From assembly GCF_013314975.1 (NCBI RefSeq), contig NZ_JABTYH010000031.1, positions 1 to 62,160 on the forward strand: a stretch of DNA of 62,160 nucleotides. Reading direction: 5' to 3'. Within the stretch, counting starts at the first letter, position 1, and every line of letters begins with the position of its first letter. This document shows, piece by piece, positions 34,171 to 42,383 of the stretch. The stretch comes from Pseudarthrobacter oxydans (lineage in GTDB: Bacteria > Actinomycetota > Actinomycetes > Actinomycetales > Micrococcaceae). The notes below the pieces were generated by a model that was given only the letters and a program-made list of their open reading frames with translations, was not told where the DNA came from and did not search any database. Both the position numbers and the translations under genes were made by a program.

Positions 34171-34515
34171 GTGGAACAGGGACCAGCGGGCGCGATCGGA
34201 TTCAGGGAAGTGGACAGCGGCGGGAACCCCGTCCGCAGCGAAGCCACCGCTGCGGGGGATGAAGACTACGGCAGGGGCCGCAGCCTGGCCGTCAATCCCT
34301 TCATTGCTGCCCTGTGGATCCTCACCATCACCCTCATCAGCGGCGGCGCCTGGGTGTTCCTCAACGCGAACTCCATGGTGGGACCCTCCGCGGGAGGCAT
34401 GCCGGCATCTTTCCTCGTTTTCACCTTTGCCCCCTACGCGATTTTCGCCGGACTCGCGGCGCTGGTCTGCCTGCTGTTCTGGCATGCACTGCAGTGGCAG
34501 CGCCGGCGTCGCTAA
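34171..34515 (+). CDS. small two-helix membrane protein
   Basis: A 114-residue protein with a soluble acidic N-terminus of 42 residues and two transmembrane helices (PFIAALWILTITLISGGAWV and FLVFTFAPYAIFAGLAALVC), ending in a short basic tail. It starts with GTG behind GGGGGAAAC. The family is not recognised. It is divergent from desA with 271 bases between, so shared iron control is possible but the partial iron box is nearer desA. Confidence 0.65.
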   Translation: MEQGPAGAIGFREVDSGGNPVRSEATAAGDEDYGRGRSLAVNPFIAALWILTITLISGGAWVFLNANSMVGPSAGGMPASFLVFTFAPYAIFAGLAALVCLLFWHALQWQRRRR

Positions 34516-34709
34516 AAGGCATCCGTAACCGCTGGACCCCGCCAGCCCCGGGGCCGGCAAGCGGCGGAAAGGTGCGCTGGAGCACCGGCGGATTTGCCCG
34601 GGCATTAGTAAGCATGCTTAGGTGTTGGGGTAAATGAACCTCCGCAAGCAGTTCGCGGCGGGGCTGCCAACGCCGGCAGTTCCGTGAAGAAGCCCAAGGA
34701 TGACCCATC

Positions 34710-35021
34710 ATGACCACCGTTGCAGACCACCAGCTTACGGCGCCCGACGTAACCGGCGTACGGGCAGAAACCCTGCTGGACGCCACCCCGCCCGCGGACA
34801 TGGGGCTGCTTCTGACACTGAGTTCCCGCATGCATTGCCGCGCTCCGATGCAGCGGGTGGATCCGGAAGAACTGCCTGTCCGGCTGCCCGTCCACGTGGA
34901 TGGAACCACGGTGGGCCCGGTGGGCACCGGCCCGGTGTCCGAGCACGTGGAGACCTACCGGTGCGCGTGTGGTTTCACCATCGACGCACCCGTCCTCAGC
35001 GGGCACGCCCTGGCCAGCTGA
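34710..35021 (+). CDS. uncharacterised protein with CxC motif
   Basis: A 103-residue soluble protein. The C-terminal half is orderly (VETYRCACGFTIDAPVLSGH) with Cys-Ala-Cys and a further Cys at residue 43 (SRMHCRAPMQRVDPEELPV), so a metal or thiol site is possible. AAGGA lies 11 bases before the ATG, a little far. I do not recognise the family. A GCCCGCAC/GTGCGGGC hairpin at 35055-35075 follows but has no T-run. Confidence 0.6.
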   Translation: MTTVADHQLTAPDVTGVRAETLLDATPPADMGLLLTLSSRMHCRAPMQRVDPEELPVRLPVHVDGTTVGPVGTGPVSEHVETYRCACGFTIDAPVLSGHALAS

Positions 35022-35109
35022 GGGCTGCCGCAGGACGCCGCGGCAGGATTGCTTGCCCGCACGTCCGGTGCGGGCGCCTGCTTGGCAGGCTGCCCGTGCA
35101 GTCCGCGGG

Positions 35110-35439
35110 TCAGCTGTCCGGCCAGTCAACGAACTGTTCATACCCTTCATGCTTCCGTAAATAGGCTGCGATGAAGGGGCAATGGGGAATGATCCTTTTG
35201 CCGGTGGCCACAACATCGTCGAGCGCGAAGTGGGCCAGCACCTTCCCCAGGCCCTGGCCTTCAAAGCCCTCCGTGGTTTCCGTGTGGCTGAAGTCGATGT
35301 GGCCGGGCTTGTCCGTGAAGAAGGACTGGACAGCCAGTTTCCCGTCCACCCGCAGCTCATACCGGTGCTCTGCATCATTGCGTGCCAGTGAAACGTCAGG
35401 GCTGAACTGGTCTTCGGTGGACGTCATGTTCTCGGTCAT
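35110..35439 (-). CDS. GNAT-like small acetyltransferase (YjdJ/GCN5-related type)
   Basis: A 109-residue protein with the short GNAT fold: RYELRVDGKLAVQSFFTDKP, IDFSHTETTEGFEGQGLGKV (acetyl-CoA-binding Q/R-x-x-G-x-G near residues 58-65), then IIPHCPFIAAYLRKHEGYEQ. This matches the family of YjdJ-type N-acetyltransferases with catalytic Cys in the CPFI segment. The natural substrate is unknown. It starts 21 bases after the acyltransferase gene stop on the same strand and may share its transcript. Confidence 0.85.
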   Translation of the reverse strand: MTENMTSTEDQFSPDVSLARNDAEHRYELRVDGKLAVQSFFTDKPGHIDFSHTETTEGFEGQGLGKVLAHFALDDVVATGKRIIPHCPFIAAYLRKHEGYEQFVDWPDS

Positions 35440-35459
35440 GGTTCGACACTGGCACTACT

Positions 35460-36791
35460 TCACTCCGCTGGCAATGCCTCTTCCCCTGCCGTCATTTCCT
35501 GGCCGTTGGGCCGTCCGCGCCGGAACGGGAGCCGCACTCCGCGCAGGAACGCCAGCGCCGCCAGGAAGCACACGGCCGCGGCCCCCAGCAGTCCAAGCGT
35601 CAGCCCGTTGACGGCGGCGGCTGCTGCCGGGATAAAGACAACCACTGCCGCGCCCGCCACCTGGAAGGCGGGCCGGCGGCGGAAGCGGGGCGGCGCCGTC
35701 GGACGTTCCTCGAGGCGTCCAAACGCCGCAACGGCGGGCACCAGCAGGACAACCAGCGCCAGCAGGACCAAGGGCCGCGACCACCACCACTCCGCGCTTC
35801 CGGAGGCAGGCATCGGGACGGGGGTGAGAAGGAGCAGGCCCGACATTCCCGCCAGGAGGGGAAGATGCCACAGATAGACGGTCAGCGAGCGTCCGCCGGC
35901 CACGCGGAGCACCGTACGAACCCAGCCGAGGGAACAGAGGGGGGCCAACGCGGGCCGTGCCAGTTCGAGCAGGGCCACCTGCGAAACGCCCAGGAGGAAA
36001 AGGGTGAGGTTGGGCGGATTGAGGTTCACCAGCATGTTGACCGGGTACAGCCCCAGGGCCGTCAGGAGGCCCAGCAGGAGATGCGCCGTGAGCACCAGCG
36101 CCAGCAGCCGTGAGCGGGAAATCCTGGCGAAGCGGCCGTCCGCAGCAAGGAAGCCCAGCTGTTGGACGGCGCACCAGAGAAACACCAGGTTGGCGTAGGC
36201 GAGCAGCGGCAGTGTGGCCCGCAGGCAGTCGACAGCCACCACCAGGGCTGTCAGGCTCCCGATGGCCAGCCAGGGACCGCGGGCGTGGAAAGCAGCCAGG
36301 ACCGGGATGGCCAGCTGCGCGGCGAGGTAGGCGGCAAGGAACCAGAGCGGCATCGCCGCGCCGGCCGCCATCAGCTGCACCACCTGGGGGTGCACCCCAA
36401 GCCGTCCGGCCATCCAGAATCCAAGGAACATGGCTGCCAGCAGGACAGCGGCCGGACGCACCAGGCGGAGGAGCCGTGCGTGGAGGAAGTCAGCGGCAGT
36501 GCCGCCCTGGCATCTGAGCCGCTGCCAGGACTGCAGGCCGGTGGCCCCGCCGGCCACGAAGAACAGCGGCATGACCATAAAAACCCAGATGACGGGCTCG
36601 AACCAGTCCTGGTTCCCCAACGTGTTTTCGGAGGTCACCGTCCCGTCCGCGTGCAGCACAGGGCTGACCATCATGGTATGCCCCATCACCACCAGCGCCA
36701 GGCAGCTGAACCGGACAAGGTCCAGGACCTCGTCACGGCCGCCTGCCGGACCGGCGTACGGGTCTGGCCCCTGCTCCTTCGCTCCGCCCAC
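35460..36791 (-). CDS. membrane acyltransferase (acyltransferase 3 family)
   Basis: A 443-residue membrane protein with about ten helices. The opening DLVRFSCLALVVMGHTMMVS gives the family's essential His (Met-Gly-His), followed by VMPLFFVAGGATGLQSWQRL, and later RSLTVYLWHLPLLAGMSGLL. Such enzymes move acyl groups onto extracellular sugars or lipids. GTG start with AAAGGG seven bases upstream. Acceptor not identifiable. Confidence 0.88.
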   Translation of the reverse strand: MGGAKEQGPDPYAGPAGGRDEVLDLVRFSCLALVVMGHTMMVSPVLHADGTVTSENTLGNQDWFEPVIWVFMVMPLFFVAGGATGLQSWQRLRCQGGTAADFLHARLLRLVRPAAVLLAAMFLGFWMAGRLGVHPQVVQLMAAGAAMPLWFLAAYLAAQLAIPVLAAFHARGPWLAIGSLTALVVAVDCLRATLPLLAYANLVFLWCAVQQLGFLAADGRFARISRSRLLALVLTAHLLLGLLTALGLYPVNMLVNLNPPNLTLFLLGVSQVALLELARPALAPLCSLGWVRTVLRVAGGRSLTVYLWHLPLLAGMSGLLLLTPVPMPASGSAEWWWSRPLVLLALVVLLVPAVAAFGRLEERPTAPPRFRRRPAFQVAGAAVVVFIPAAAAAVNGLTLGLLGAAAVCFLAALAFLRGVRLPFRRGRPNGQEMTAGEEALPAE

Positions 36792-36883
36792 GTTGCATCC
36801 CTTTGCGGTACTGCCGGTTACAGCTCCATTGTGCGCCTGCCCGTGGCGCAGGTTAAGGAGCGGTCCGGGAGGGCCGGCCGTGG

Positions 36884-37288
36884 CTAGACAGCGAGTGCGG
36901 CGGCACCCAGCACGACGGCGAGCAGCGGCGTGGCCCCCTGGGTTGCGGCAGCGCGGAGGTACTTCCTGCCGGTCAGGGCCAGGACAAGCGCAGCCAGCAA
37001 CATGGAACCGCAGCAGCTGAAGACCAGGGTCCAGCCTGCGGTTGCCAGGACCTGGTCCTCCGGTGCCAGCGCCACGAACCCTGCCCCCACGAAAGCTCCC
37101 ACCGCCAGGAACAAGTTGTAGAAACCCTGGTTATAGGCAAGCGGCCTGGTGGTCTCCGCGTCCGCCTGGGTGGCCACACCGAAGCGCTTCCAGGTGGCAG
37201 GCCTGGTCCAGGTGACGGACTCCATGGTGAAGATATAGACGTGGAGCGCACCAGCCAGGAGGGCAAAAAAGAGGGAGGCCAGGATCAT
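36884..37288 (-). CDS. DUF1304 family membrane protein
   Basis: A 134-residue protein with four hydrophobic helices: MILASLFFALLAGALHVYIF at the start, then FYNLFLAVGAFVGAGFVALA, TAGWTLVFSCCGSMLLAALV and LLAVVLGAAALAV. The NQGFYNLFLA signature near residue 52 is the DUF1304 hallmark; the function is unknown. Start chosen at 37288 where the family begins; a longer upstream frame adds only non-membrane sequence. Codes just after the sugar-acid operon on the same strand. Confidence 0.88.
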   Translation of the reverse strand: MILASLFFALLAGALHVYIFTMESVTWTRPATWKRFGVATQADAETTRPLAYNQGFYNLFLAVGAFVGAGFVALAPEDQVLATAGWTLVFSCCGSMLLAALVLALTGRKYLRAAATQGATPLLAVVLGAAALAV

Positions 37289-37387
37289 GGGATTGATCCT
37301 AGCCTCCCCTTCCGGGAGCTTTTGTCCACCGATGCAGACCCCAGGCGGGTCCAACCCTGCACAACTGGACAAGAAATCGAGTGAACG

Positions 37388-38239
37388 TCAGCGGGTGAGC
37401 GTTGCCAGCGTTTGGGCGGCGAAGGTGCGGGCCGAGCTGTTCCAGTGGCCCAGGAGCCCCTGGAGGTTTTCACCGTCGGACCGGTGCCCCGGCAGCTGGT
37501 CCTGCAGCGTGGCCAGCACCCCGGTGCGGAGCTCGGTGTTGAAGTTGACCTTGCCAACATTCATGGCGGCTGCCTTCACCAGCTCCTCCGCGGGAATCCC
37601 CGAGGCACCATGCAGCACCAGCGGAATATGCGTCCGCACAGCGATGTCCTGCAGGACGTCCCAGCGCAGCTGCGGCTCCCCCTTGTACTTGCCGTGCACG
37701 TTCCCCACCGCCACGGCGAGCAGTTCCGCGCCGGTCCGGGACACAAAGTCCTCCACCAGCGCCGAATCCGTCAGGCCGGCCACGGCCACACCGGACTGGT
37801 CCGCACCAAAGGCGCGGTCCTCGTCTCCGGCGAGGCCGCCAAGCTCGGCCTCAAGCACAACATCCGGGCCCAGGAGCGACCGGGCACCACGGACCAGCGC
37901 GATGTTGTCCTCGTACGGCAGCGCGGAACCGTCGGCGAGGACGGAATCCGCCCCTGCCGCGACGGCGTCGGCCATCACCTGAAGGTCCGTTGCGTGGTCA
38001 AGCTGCACGGCCACAGGCACGGATGCGGCATCAGCGAGGCCCCGGAGGGCTCCTATGAGGCGCAGTCCGTTGGGCGTGGCGGCAGTCTTGGGAGCCACCA
38101 GCAGGATGGCGCCGCGGCCCGCCTCCTCCGCTGCGGCCACCACTGCCATGGCCGTGGTGAAGTCGTAGCAGGTGAAGGCCGGGACGGCGGAGCCGTGCTG
38201 GAGGGCCGAGGTCACCAGGTGGTCGAGTCGGGTGCGCAT
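37388..38239 (-). CDS. class II ketose-bisphosphate aldolase (GatY/FBA-like)
   Basis: A 283-residue zinc-dependent class II aldolase. Zinc and catalytic residues visible: VAVQLDHATDLQ (Asp/His), VVLEAELGGLAGDED (Glu), AVAVGNVHGKYKGEP (NVHG) and LVLHGASGIPAEEL (LHGASG), then VGKVNFNTELRTG. It starts right after the GntP permease stop (TGATG, one-base overlap). In the usual threonate/erythronate set the last steps are OtnI isomerase and OtnC decarboxylase; neither is here, so this aldolase may cleave a phosphorylated sugar acid or derivative. That is inference; tagatose- or fructose-bisphosphate activity is also possible. Confidence 0.9.
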   Translation of the reverse strand: MRTRLDHLVTSALQHGSAVPAFTCYDFTTAMAVVAAAEEAGRGAILLVAPKTAATPNGLRLIGALRGLADAASVPVAVQLDHATDLQVMADAVAAGADSVLADGSALPYEDNIALVRGARSLLGPDVVLEAELGGLAGDEDRAFGADQSGVAVAGLTDSALVEDFVSRTGAELLAVAVGNVHGKYKGEPQLRWDVLQDIAVRTHIPLVLHGASGIPAEELVKAAAMNVGKVNFNTELRTGVLATLQDQLPGHRSDGENLQGLLGHWNSSARTFAAQTLATLTR

Positions 38240-39657
38240 CAGACGCCCAGGCCTCCCACGAGGACCCACACCAGGAAGGTCAGCGCGAACCCGGCCAGGC
38301 CCAGGATGGTGGTGAGCACGGTCCAGGTCTTCAGTCCGTCAGCCACGGACAGCCCCAGGTACCGGGTGACGATCCAGAAACCGGAGTCATTGACGTGGCT
38401 GAGTCCGAAGGCGCCGAACCCGATCGCAACCAGGATGAGGGCCGTCTGGATGGGTGAGAACCCGCCGTCGGCAACGGATGCTGCCAGCAGGCCGGAGGTG
38501 GTGATGATGGCAACGGTGGCGGAACCCTGGGAAGCGCGCAGGATGGCGGCGAGGATGAACGCCATCACGATGACCGGAAGGCCTGCAGTCTGCAGCCCTT
38601 CGGCGAGGGCCTTGCCGATGCCGGAGACAGTGAGGACTTTGCCGAAGACGCCGCCCGCACCGGTGACCAGGATGACGATGGCGGTGGGAGCCAGGGCTGA
38701 GTCCATGACTTCGCCGGTGTGCTGGGAGGACCAGCCGCGGCGGATTCCCAGGAAGTAGTACGCCAGGCCCAGGGCGGTGAGCAGGGCGATCAGCGGGGCG
38801 CCAACAAAGGCGGCCAGCTGGGCGGGGAAGGAGTCCTTGGGCAGGATGACCGCGCCTACGGTGCCAACCATGATCATCAGGATGGGCAGGACGATGAGCG
38901 TGATGATCATGGCCGGGCTGGGGGCCGTCTTCACCTGGTTCCTGACAGCCACGGAAGAGGTTCCCTGCGCGGCTTCCTGTTCAACCTGGGACGTGCCGGT
39001 GCCAAAGAGGCGGAACTGCTCGGCGGTGGCGGGAAGCATGGGGAAGTCGCGGCGGTTCAGCCTGCGGGCAACGAAGTAGCCCAGGACGCCCACGGGAATG
39101 CAGAGTACGAGGCCCAGGATGGTGGTCCAGCCGATATCCGCGCCGAGGATGCCGGCGCCGCCCACAACGCCGGGGTGCGGCGGGACAACAACGTGGATGG
39201 CGAGCATGATGGCGCCCACCGGAAGGCCGATCTTGACGGGGTTGACGCCGGCGGCCTTTGCGAAGCCGTAGATGATGGGGATCAGGATGATGAATCCAAC
39301 GTCGAAGAAGACGGGGATGGCCAGCAGGAAGGCTGCGGCCGTCAGCGCGGCGATGACCCGGCGGGGGCCGAGCAGCTGCGTGAACTTGCCGGCCAGCGAC
39401 TGTGCGCCGCCGGAAATTTCGATCATCTTGCCGAGCATGGCGCCGAGGCCGACCAAAATGGCCACGGACCCGAGGGTTCCGCCCATGCCTTCGGTGACCG
39501 TTTTGATGACGTCCGGCAGCGGAATGCCCGCCACCAGGGCAACAGCGACGCTGACCACCAGAAGGGCGAGGAAGGCGGGGATTTTGAACTTGATGACGGC
39601 CACAAGCAACAGGGCGACGCCCGCCGCTGCTATGGCCAGGAGAGCTAGTGCGCTCAT
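38239..39657 (-). CDS. GntP-family sugar-acid permease
   Basis: A 472-residue permease with about twelve helices, matching GntP/YgbN: ITIPAFLALLVVS-like N-terminus (KIPAFLALLVVSVAVALVAG), TVTEGMGGTLGSVAILVGLG and the PPHPGVVGGAGILGADIGWT motif typical of gluconate/threonate carriers. AAAGGAG lies seven bases before the ATG. It lies between a dehydrogenase/kinase pair and the aldolase, so import of a C4-C6 sugar acid is likely. A hairpin (39736-39773) lies before it in the operon. Confidence 0.92.
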   Translation of the reverse strand: MSALALLAIAAAGVALLLVAVIKFKIPAFLALLVVSVAVALVAGIPLPDVIKTVTEGMGGTLGSVAILVGLGAMLGKMIEISGGAQSLAGKFTQLLGPRRVIAALTAAAFLLAIPVFFDVGFIILIPIIYGFAKAAGVNPVKIGLPVGAIMLAIHVVVPPHPGVVGGAGILGADIGWTTILGLVLCIPVGVLGYFVARRLNRRDFPMLPATAEQFRLFGTGTSQVEQEAAQGTSSVAVRNQVKTAPSPAMIITLIVLPILMIMVGTVGAVILPKDSFPAQLAAFVGAPLIALLTALGLAYYFLGIRRGWSSQHTGEVMDSALAPTAIVILVTGAGGVFGKVLTVSGIGKALAEGLQTAGLPVIVMAFILAAILRASQGSATVAIITTSGLLAASVADGGFSPIQTALILVAIGFGAFGLSHVNDSGFWIVTRYLGLSVADGLKTWTVLTTILGLAGFALTFLVWVLVGGLGV

Positions 39658-39735
39658 CGTGTGTCTCCTTTGACATCGCCAGTCAAGACTAGCGAGCTGG
39701 TTTTTCGAGGGGAATGCTGGGGAACGGCAGGGAGG

Positions 39736-39773
39736 GTGCGACGACGGCGGAGGGGGGACCGCCGCCGTCGCAC
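39736..39773 (-). terminator. hairpin between dehydrogenase and permease genes
   Basis: A 15-base stem with one mismatch (GTGCGACGACGGCGG against CCGCCGCCGTCGCAC) and an eight-base loop, between the dehydrogenase stop (39793) and the permease start (39657). On the minus strand it is followed by CCTCCC rather than a T-run, so it more likely blocks exonucleases or weakens read-through than stops transcription. Confidence 0.5.
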
Positions 39774-39792
39774 GTTTGGGGGGAAGGTGGGG

Positions 39793-40692
39793 CTACTTTG
39801 TGCGCTTGGTGGGTGCGACGACCTTGATGACGGCGGAGTCGTCGGCAGCGGCGAGGCCCTGGGCCTGGCCCAGGAGGTAGAGCTGTTCGGCGGCGGCGGC
39901 CACCGGGGCTGCCAGGCCCGCGGCGCGGGTGGCCTTGCCCACGATGCCCATGTCCTTGACGAAGATGTCCAGGCGGGACAGGACCTCGGCGCCTTCCTCG
40001 GTGTACGCCTCGAGGATGCGCGGGCCGCGGTTGGAGAGCATGAACGAACCCGCGGCGCCGGCCTCGAGCGCGGCGAGGGTCTTGGCCTGGTCCAGTCCCA
40101 GCGCGTCGGCGAGGGCCATGGCTTCTGCGGCCGCGGCGATGTGGACGCCGCAGAGCAGCTGGTTGACGGTCTTGAGGGCCTGTCCGTCGCCGGGCTTGTC
40201 ACCCACCACGGTCAGGGTGGAGGCCAGCAGTTCCAGCGCGGGGGCCGCTTTTGCGCGGGCTTCCGGGGAAGCGCCGACGACGATCAGCAGGTCGCCTTCG
40301 CCGGCGCGCTTGGGGCCGCCGGACAGCGGCGCGTCAACAAGCTCGACGCCGTATTCGGCCAGCTTTTCGACGGTGGCCGGGATGGCTTCGGTGCCGACGG
40401 TGCTGCCGAGGATGACGACGGCGCCCGGCTCCAGCACCGAGGCCACGCCGCCCTGGCCGAACAGGACGTCGTTGAGCTGCTCGCCGTTGCGGACGGCCAG
40501 GAGGACGGCGTCGGCGCCCTTGGCGGCCTCGCGGGCGGTGGCGAAGGTTGCGATGCCGGCCTCTTCGGCGAGCTTCAGGCGGGGTTCGGCGATGTCGAAG
40601 CCGTGGACGGTCAGCTGGGACGCCAGGCGGGTGGCCATGGGCAGGCCCATGGCGCCGAGGCCCAGGACCGTGACGGTGTAGTTGCTGGTCAT
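39793..40692 (-). CDS. ltnD: L-threonate dehydrogenase-like (LtnD) oxidoreductase
   Basis: A 299-residue beta-hydroxyacid dehydrogenase: NAD-binding GLGAMGLPMATRLA near residue 10, DAPLSGGPKRAGEGDLLIVV (substrate motif), and catalytic Lys in KTVNQLLCGVHIAAAAEAMA. It is close in pattern to LtnD/YgbJ, which oxidises the C2 hydroxyl of L-threonate or D-erythronate. I chose the ATG at 40692 since GGAG sits six bases upstream, while the ATG at 40704 lacks a binding site. It follows the DUF1537 kinase by 44 bases. Confidence 0.88.
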   Translation of the reverse strand: MTSNYTVTVLGLGAMGLPMATRLASQLTVHGFDIAEPRLKLAEEAGIATFATAREAAKGADAVLLAVRNGEQLNDVLFGQGGVASVLEPGAVVILGSTVGTEAIPATVEKLAEYGVELVDAPLSGGPKRAGEGDLLIVVGASPEARAKAAPALELLASTLTVVGDKPGDGQALKTVNQLLCGVHIAAAAEAMALADALGLDQAKTLAALEAGAAGSFMLSNRGPRILEAYTEEGAEVLSRLDIFVKDMGIVGKATRAAGLAAPVAAAAEQLYLLGQAQGLAAADDSAVIKVVAPTKRTK

Positions 40693-40736
40693 GGTGTTCT
40701 CCATTGAATGTGTGCGGGATCTGTAGCGGGTGGGGA

Positions 40737-42212
40737 CTAGAAGGTGCTGCTGAGCTTGCGGGTCACGTCGGCGAGGGACTGGTCATCGCCCACGTTGCCG
40801 GCGAAGACGATGTACGGGATGCCCTTGGCGGGGCCATCCACGGGCTCCCAAAGGGAGACGATGCCCGGCAGCATGGGGCCGCGGACAATGGCGTGGCGGA
40901 TCTCAAGGCCGTGGGCGGCCACGTCCGAGGAGGTGATGCCGCCCTTGGCGATGACGAACCGGGGCGGGAAGGTCTTCAGTGTCCGGTTGACCACGGCGAC
41001 GACGGCGGCGGAAACCGTGCGGGCGATCCGCAGGCTTTCGGCGGGGTCGTCTGCCTTGATCAGCAGGCGGCTGGTGTGGACGATGACGTCGCCGCCGCGG
41101 AGGGCTTCGGCGACGGTGTCCACGGTCCGGTCCAGGTGCACTTCGGCGTCACTGGGGGCTCCGAGCAGCTTTTCGACGTCGATCTCCACGATCCGGGCGG
41201 CGCTGTGCTGGTCGGTGAGTGCCTTGAGCTGGCGCGTGGTGACTCCCACGTGGGATCCGACGACGATCAGGCCCCCCGCCTCGGAGGGGGTGTTGCCTGC
41301 GTAGGCCTCGGCGCCGCTGAGTTCGGTGCGGATCTCCTGGCCGATCCGGGCACGCCCGAACGGGGGGCCCACCCGGTAGAGGAGCTTCTTGCCGCGCCGT
41401 TCGGCTTCTTCGAGGCCCAGGGACAGGGCGCGAAGGTCGTTTTCGGTGACGATGTCCGCCACGATGGGGGTGGAACCGGTGGCCGGTTCGATGGCGTCGG
41501 CGATGGCATTGGCAGTGGCCTGCGGATCGGTGGAGGCGCGGATGATGTTGAGGTCCAGGACGATCACCGAGCCGGCGCCGAAGCGGCCCTGCGACTTCTC
41601 TTCAACGTAGTCGGCCATGACGGAGGTGCTGAACCCGAAGGTGGCGTCCTTGGCGAATTCCGTCTCGGACACGGGGGTGAGTGTGCCGGTCTCCGCTCCT
41701 GTGCCGCGCATGTAGTGGACTCCGCCGATGGTGACGCGCCCGGCGTCGGGGAAGGCTGGGACCAGGACCACGCCGTCGGTCTTTTCTTCGCTGACGTCCG
41801 CAACCGTTGCGGCAATGACGTCCGGCTCCAGGGGGTAGTGGCCGCGGAGGGTGGAATCGCTGCGGCTGACGAACCCGAGGCGCAGTTCCTGGGGGGACCC
41901 TGCGGCTGCGAGGGCGTTGCGGACCACTTCCTCATTGCGAGCGGCGGCCTCGGCAGGGTCCAGGCTGCGGGTGTTCGTGAGGACATAGACGGCAGGCTTG
42001 GACTGGCTGAAGGCCCAGATGAAGTCCGCTACTTCCCACTGGGTGAGCACGGGCAAATCCGAAACTGACTGGGTTCCGGTGGGGTCGTCGTCGAGCACTA
42101 CCAAGGCCCGCGGGGTTTCCGCATTGGAGGCGGCCAGGGCGCTGGCCACCAGCTCGGCGGGAATCCGGACCTCGGCCGGGTAGGCGGCCAGAACGTCTGC
42201 TTCAAGCGTCAC
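40737..42212 (-). CDS. otnK: DUF1537 (four-carbon acid sugar) kinase, OtnK-like
   Basis: A 491-residue kinase of the DUF1537 family, known for phosphorylating 3-oxo-tetronate (OtnK) or D-threonate (DtnK). N-terminal sugar domain: VVLDDDPTGTQSVSDLPVL near residue 40, LTNTRSLDPAEA, GFVSRSDSTLRGHYPLEPDV; the C-terminal nucleotide domain has PPRFVIAKGGITSSDVA and GIPYIVFAGNVGDDQSL. The GTG at 42212 is chosen because GGAG lies six bases upstream, the same arrangement as for ltnD; an ATG four codons earlier (42224) has none. It is first in the operon and divergent from the GntR regulator. Confidence 0.9.
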   Translation of the reverse strand: MTLEADVLAAYPAEVRIPAELVASALAASNAETPRALVVLDDDPTGTQSVSDLPVLTQWEVADFIWAFSQSKPAVYVLTNTRSLDPAEAAARNEEVVRNALAAAGSPQELRLGFVSRSDSTLRGHYPLEPDVIAATVADVSEEKTDGVVLVPAFPDAGRVTIGGVHYMRGTGAETGTLTPVSETEFAKDATFGFSTSVMADYVEEKSQGRFGAGSVIVLDLNIIRASTDPQATANAIADAIEPATGSTPIVADIVTENDLRALSLGLEEAERRGKKLLYRVGPPFGRARIGQEIRTELSGAEAYAGNTPSEAGGLIVVGSHVGVTTRQLKALTDQHSAARIVEIDVEKLLGAPSDAEVHLDRTVDTVAEALRGGDVIVHTSRLLIKADDPAESLRIARTVSAAVVAVVNRTLKTFPPRFVIAKGGITSSDVAAHGLEIRHAIVRGPMLPGIVSLWEPVDGPAKGIPYIVFAGNVGDDQSLADVTRKLSSTF

Positions 42213-42282
42213 AGTGCACTCCATTGTGTATGAATACGTTGTACGAATCCGGCGCGGCGGATCCCGGTGGAAAGATAACTGT

Positions 42283-42299
42283 AAGATGTCTGACATCTT
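42283..42299. promoter_or_regulatory. GntR/FCD operator, perfect palindrome AAGATGTC-T-GACATCTT
   Basis: A 17-base perfect palindrome with a single central base, in the 170-base region between otnK and the divergent gntR-type gene. The TGTCnGACA core recurs once more closer to the regulator. Repression of both promoters by the adjacent FCD regulator is the natural reading. Confidence 0.7.
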
Positions 42300-42346
42300 G
42301 CATTTCGTTTAGTGTGGCACACGACATACAGACGCGCAAGTAGACT

Positions 42347-42355
42347 TGTCCGACA
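42347..42355. promoter_or_regulatory. second TGTCnGACA operator half-pair
   Basis: TGTCCGACA shares the core of the perfect palindrome at 42283-42299 but has weaker flanks (CT before, TA after). It lies 29-37 bases before the regulator ATG and may serve autoregulation. Confidence 0.5.
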
Positions 42356-42383
42356 TATGCAGTGAAGGATCAACGGGGGCACA

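Noticed and set aside
35055..35075. GCCCGCAC/GTGCGGGC hairpin after the CxC protein gene.
   Set aside because: Stem of eight pairs without a T-run in a GC-rich region; too weak to call a terminator.
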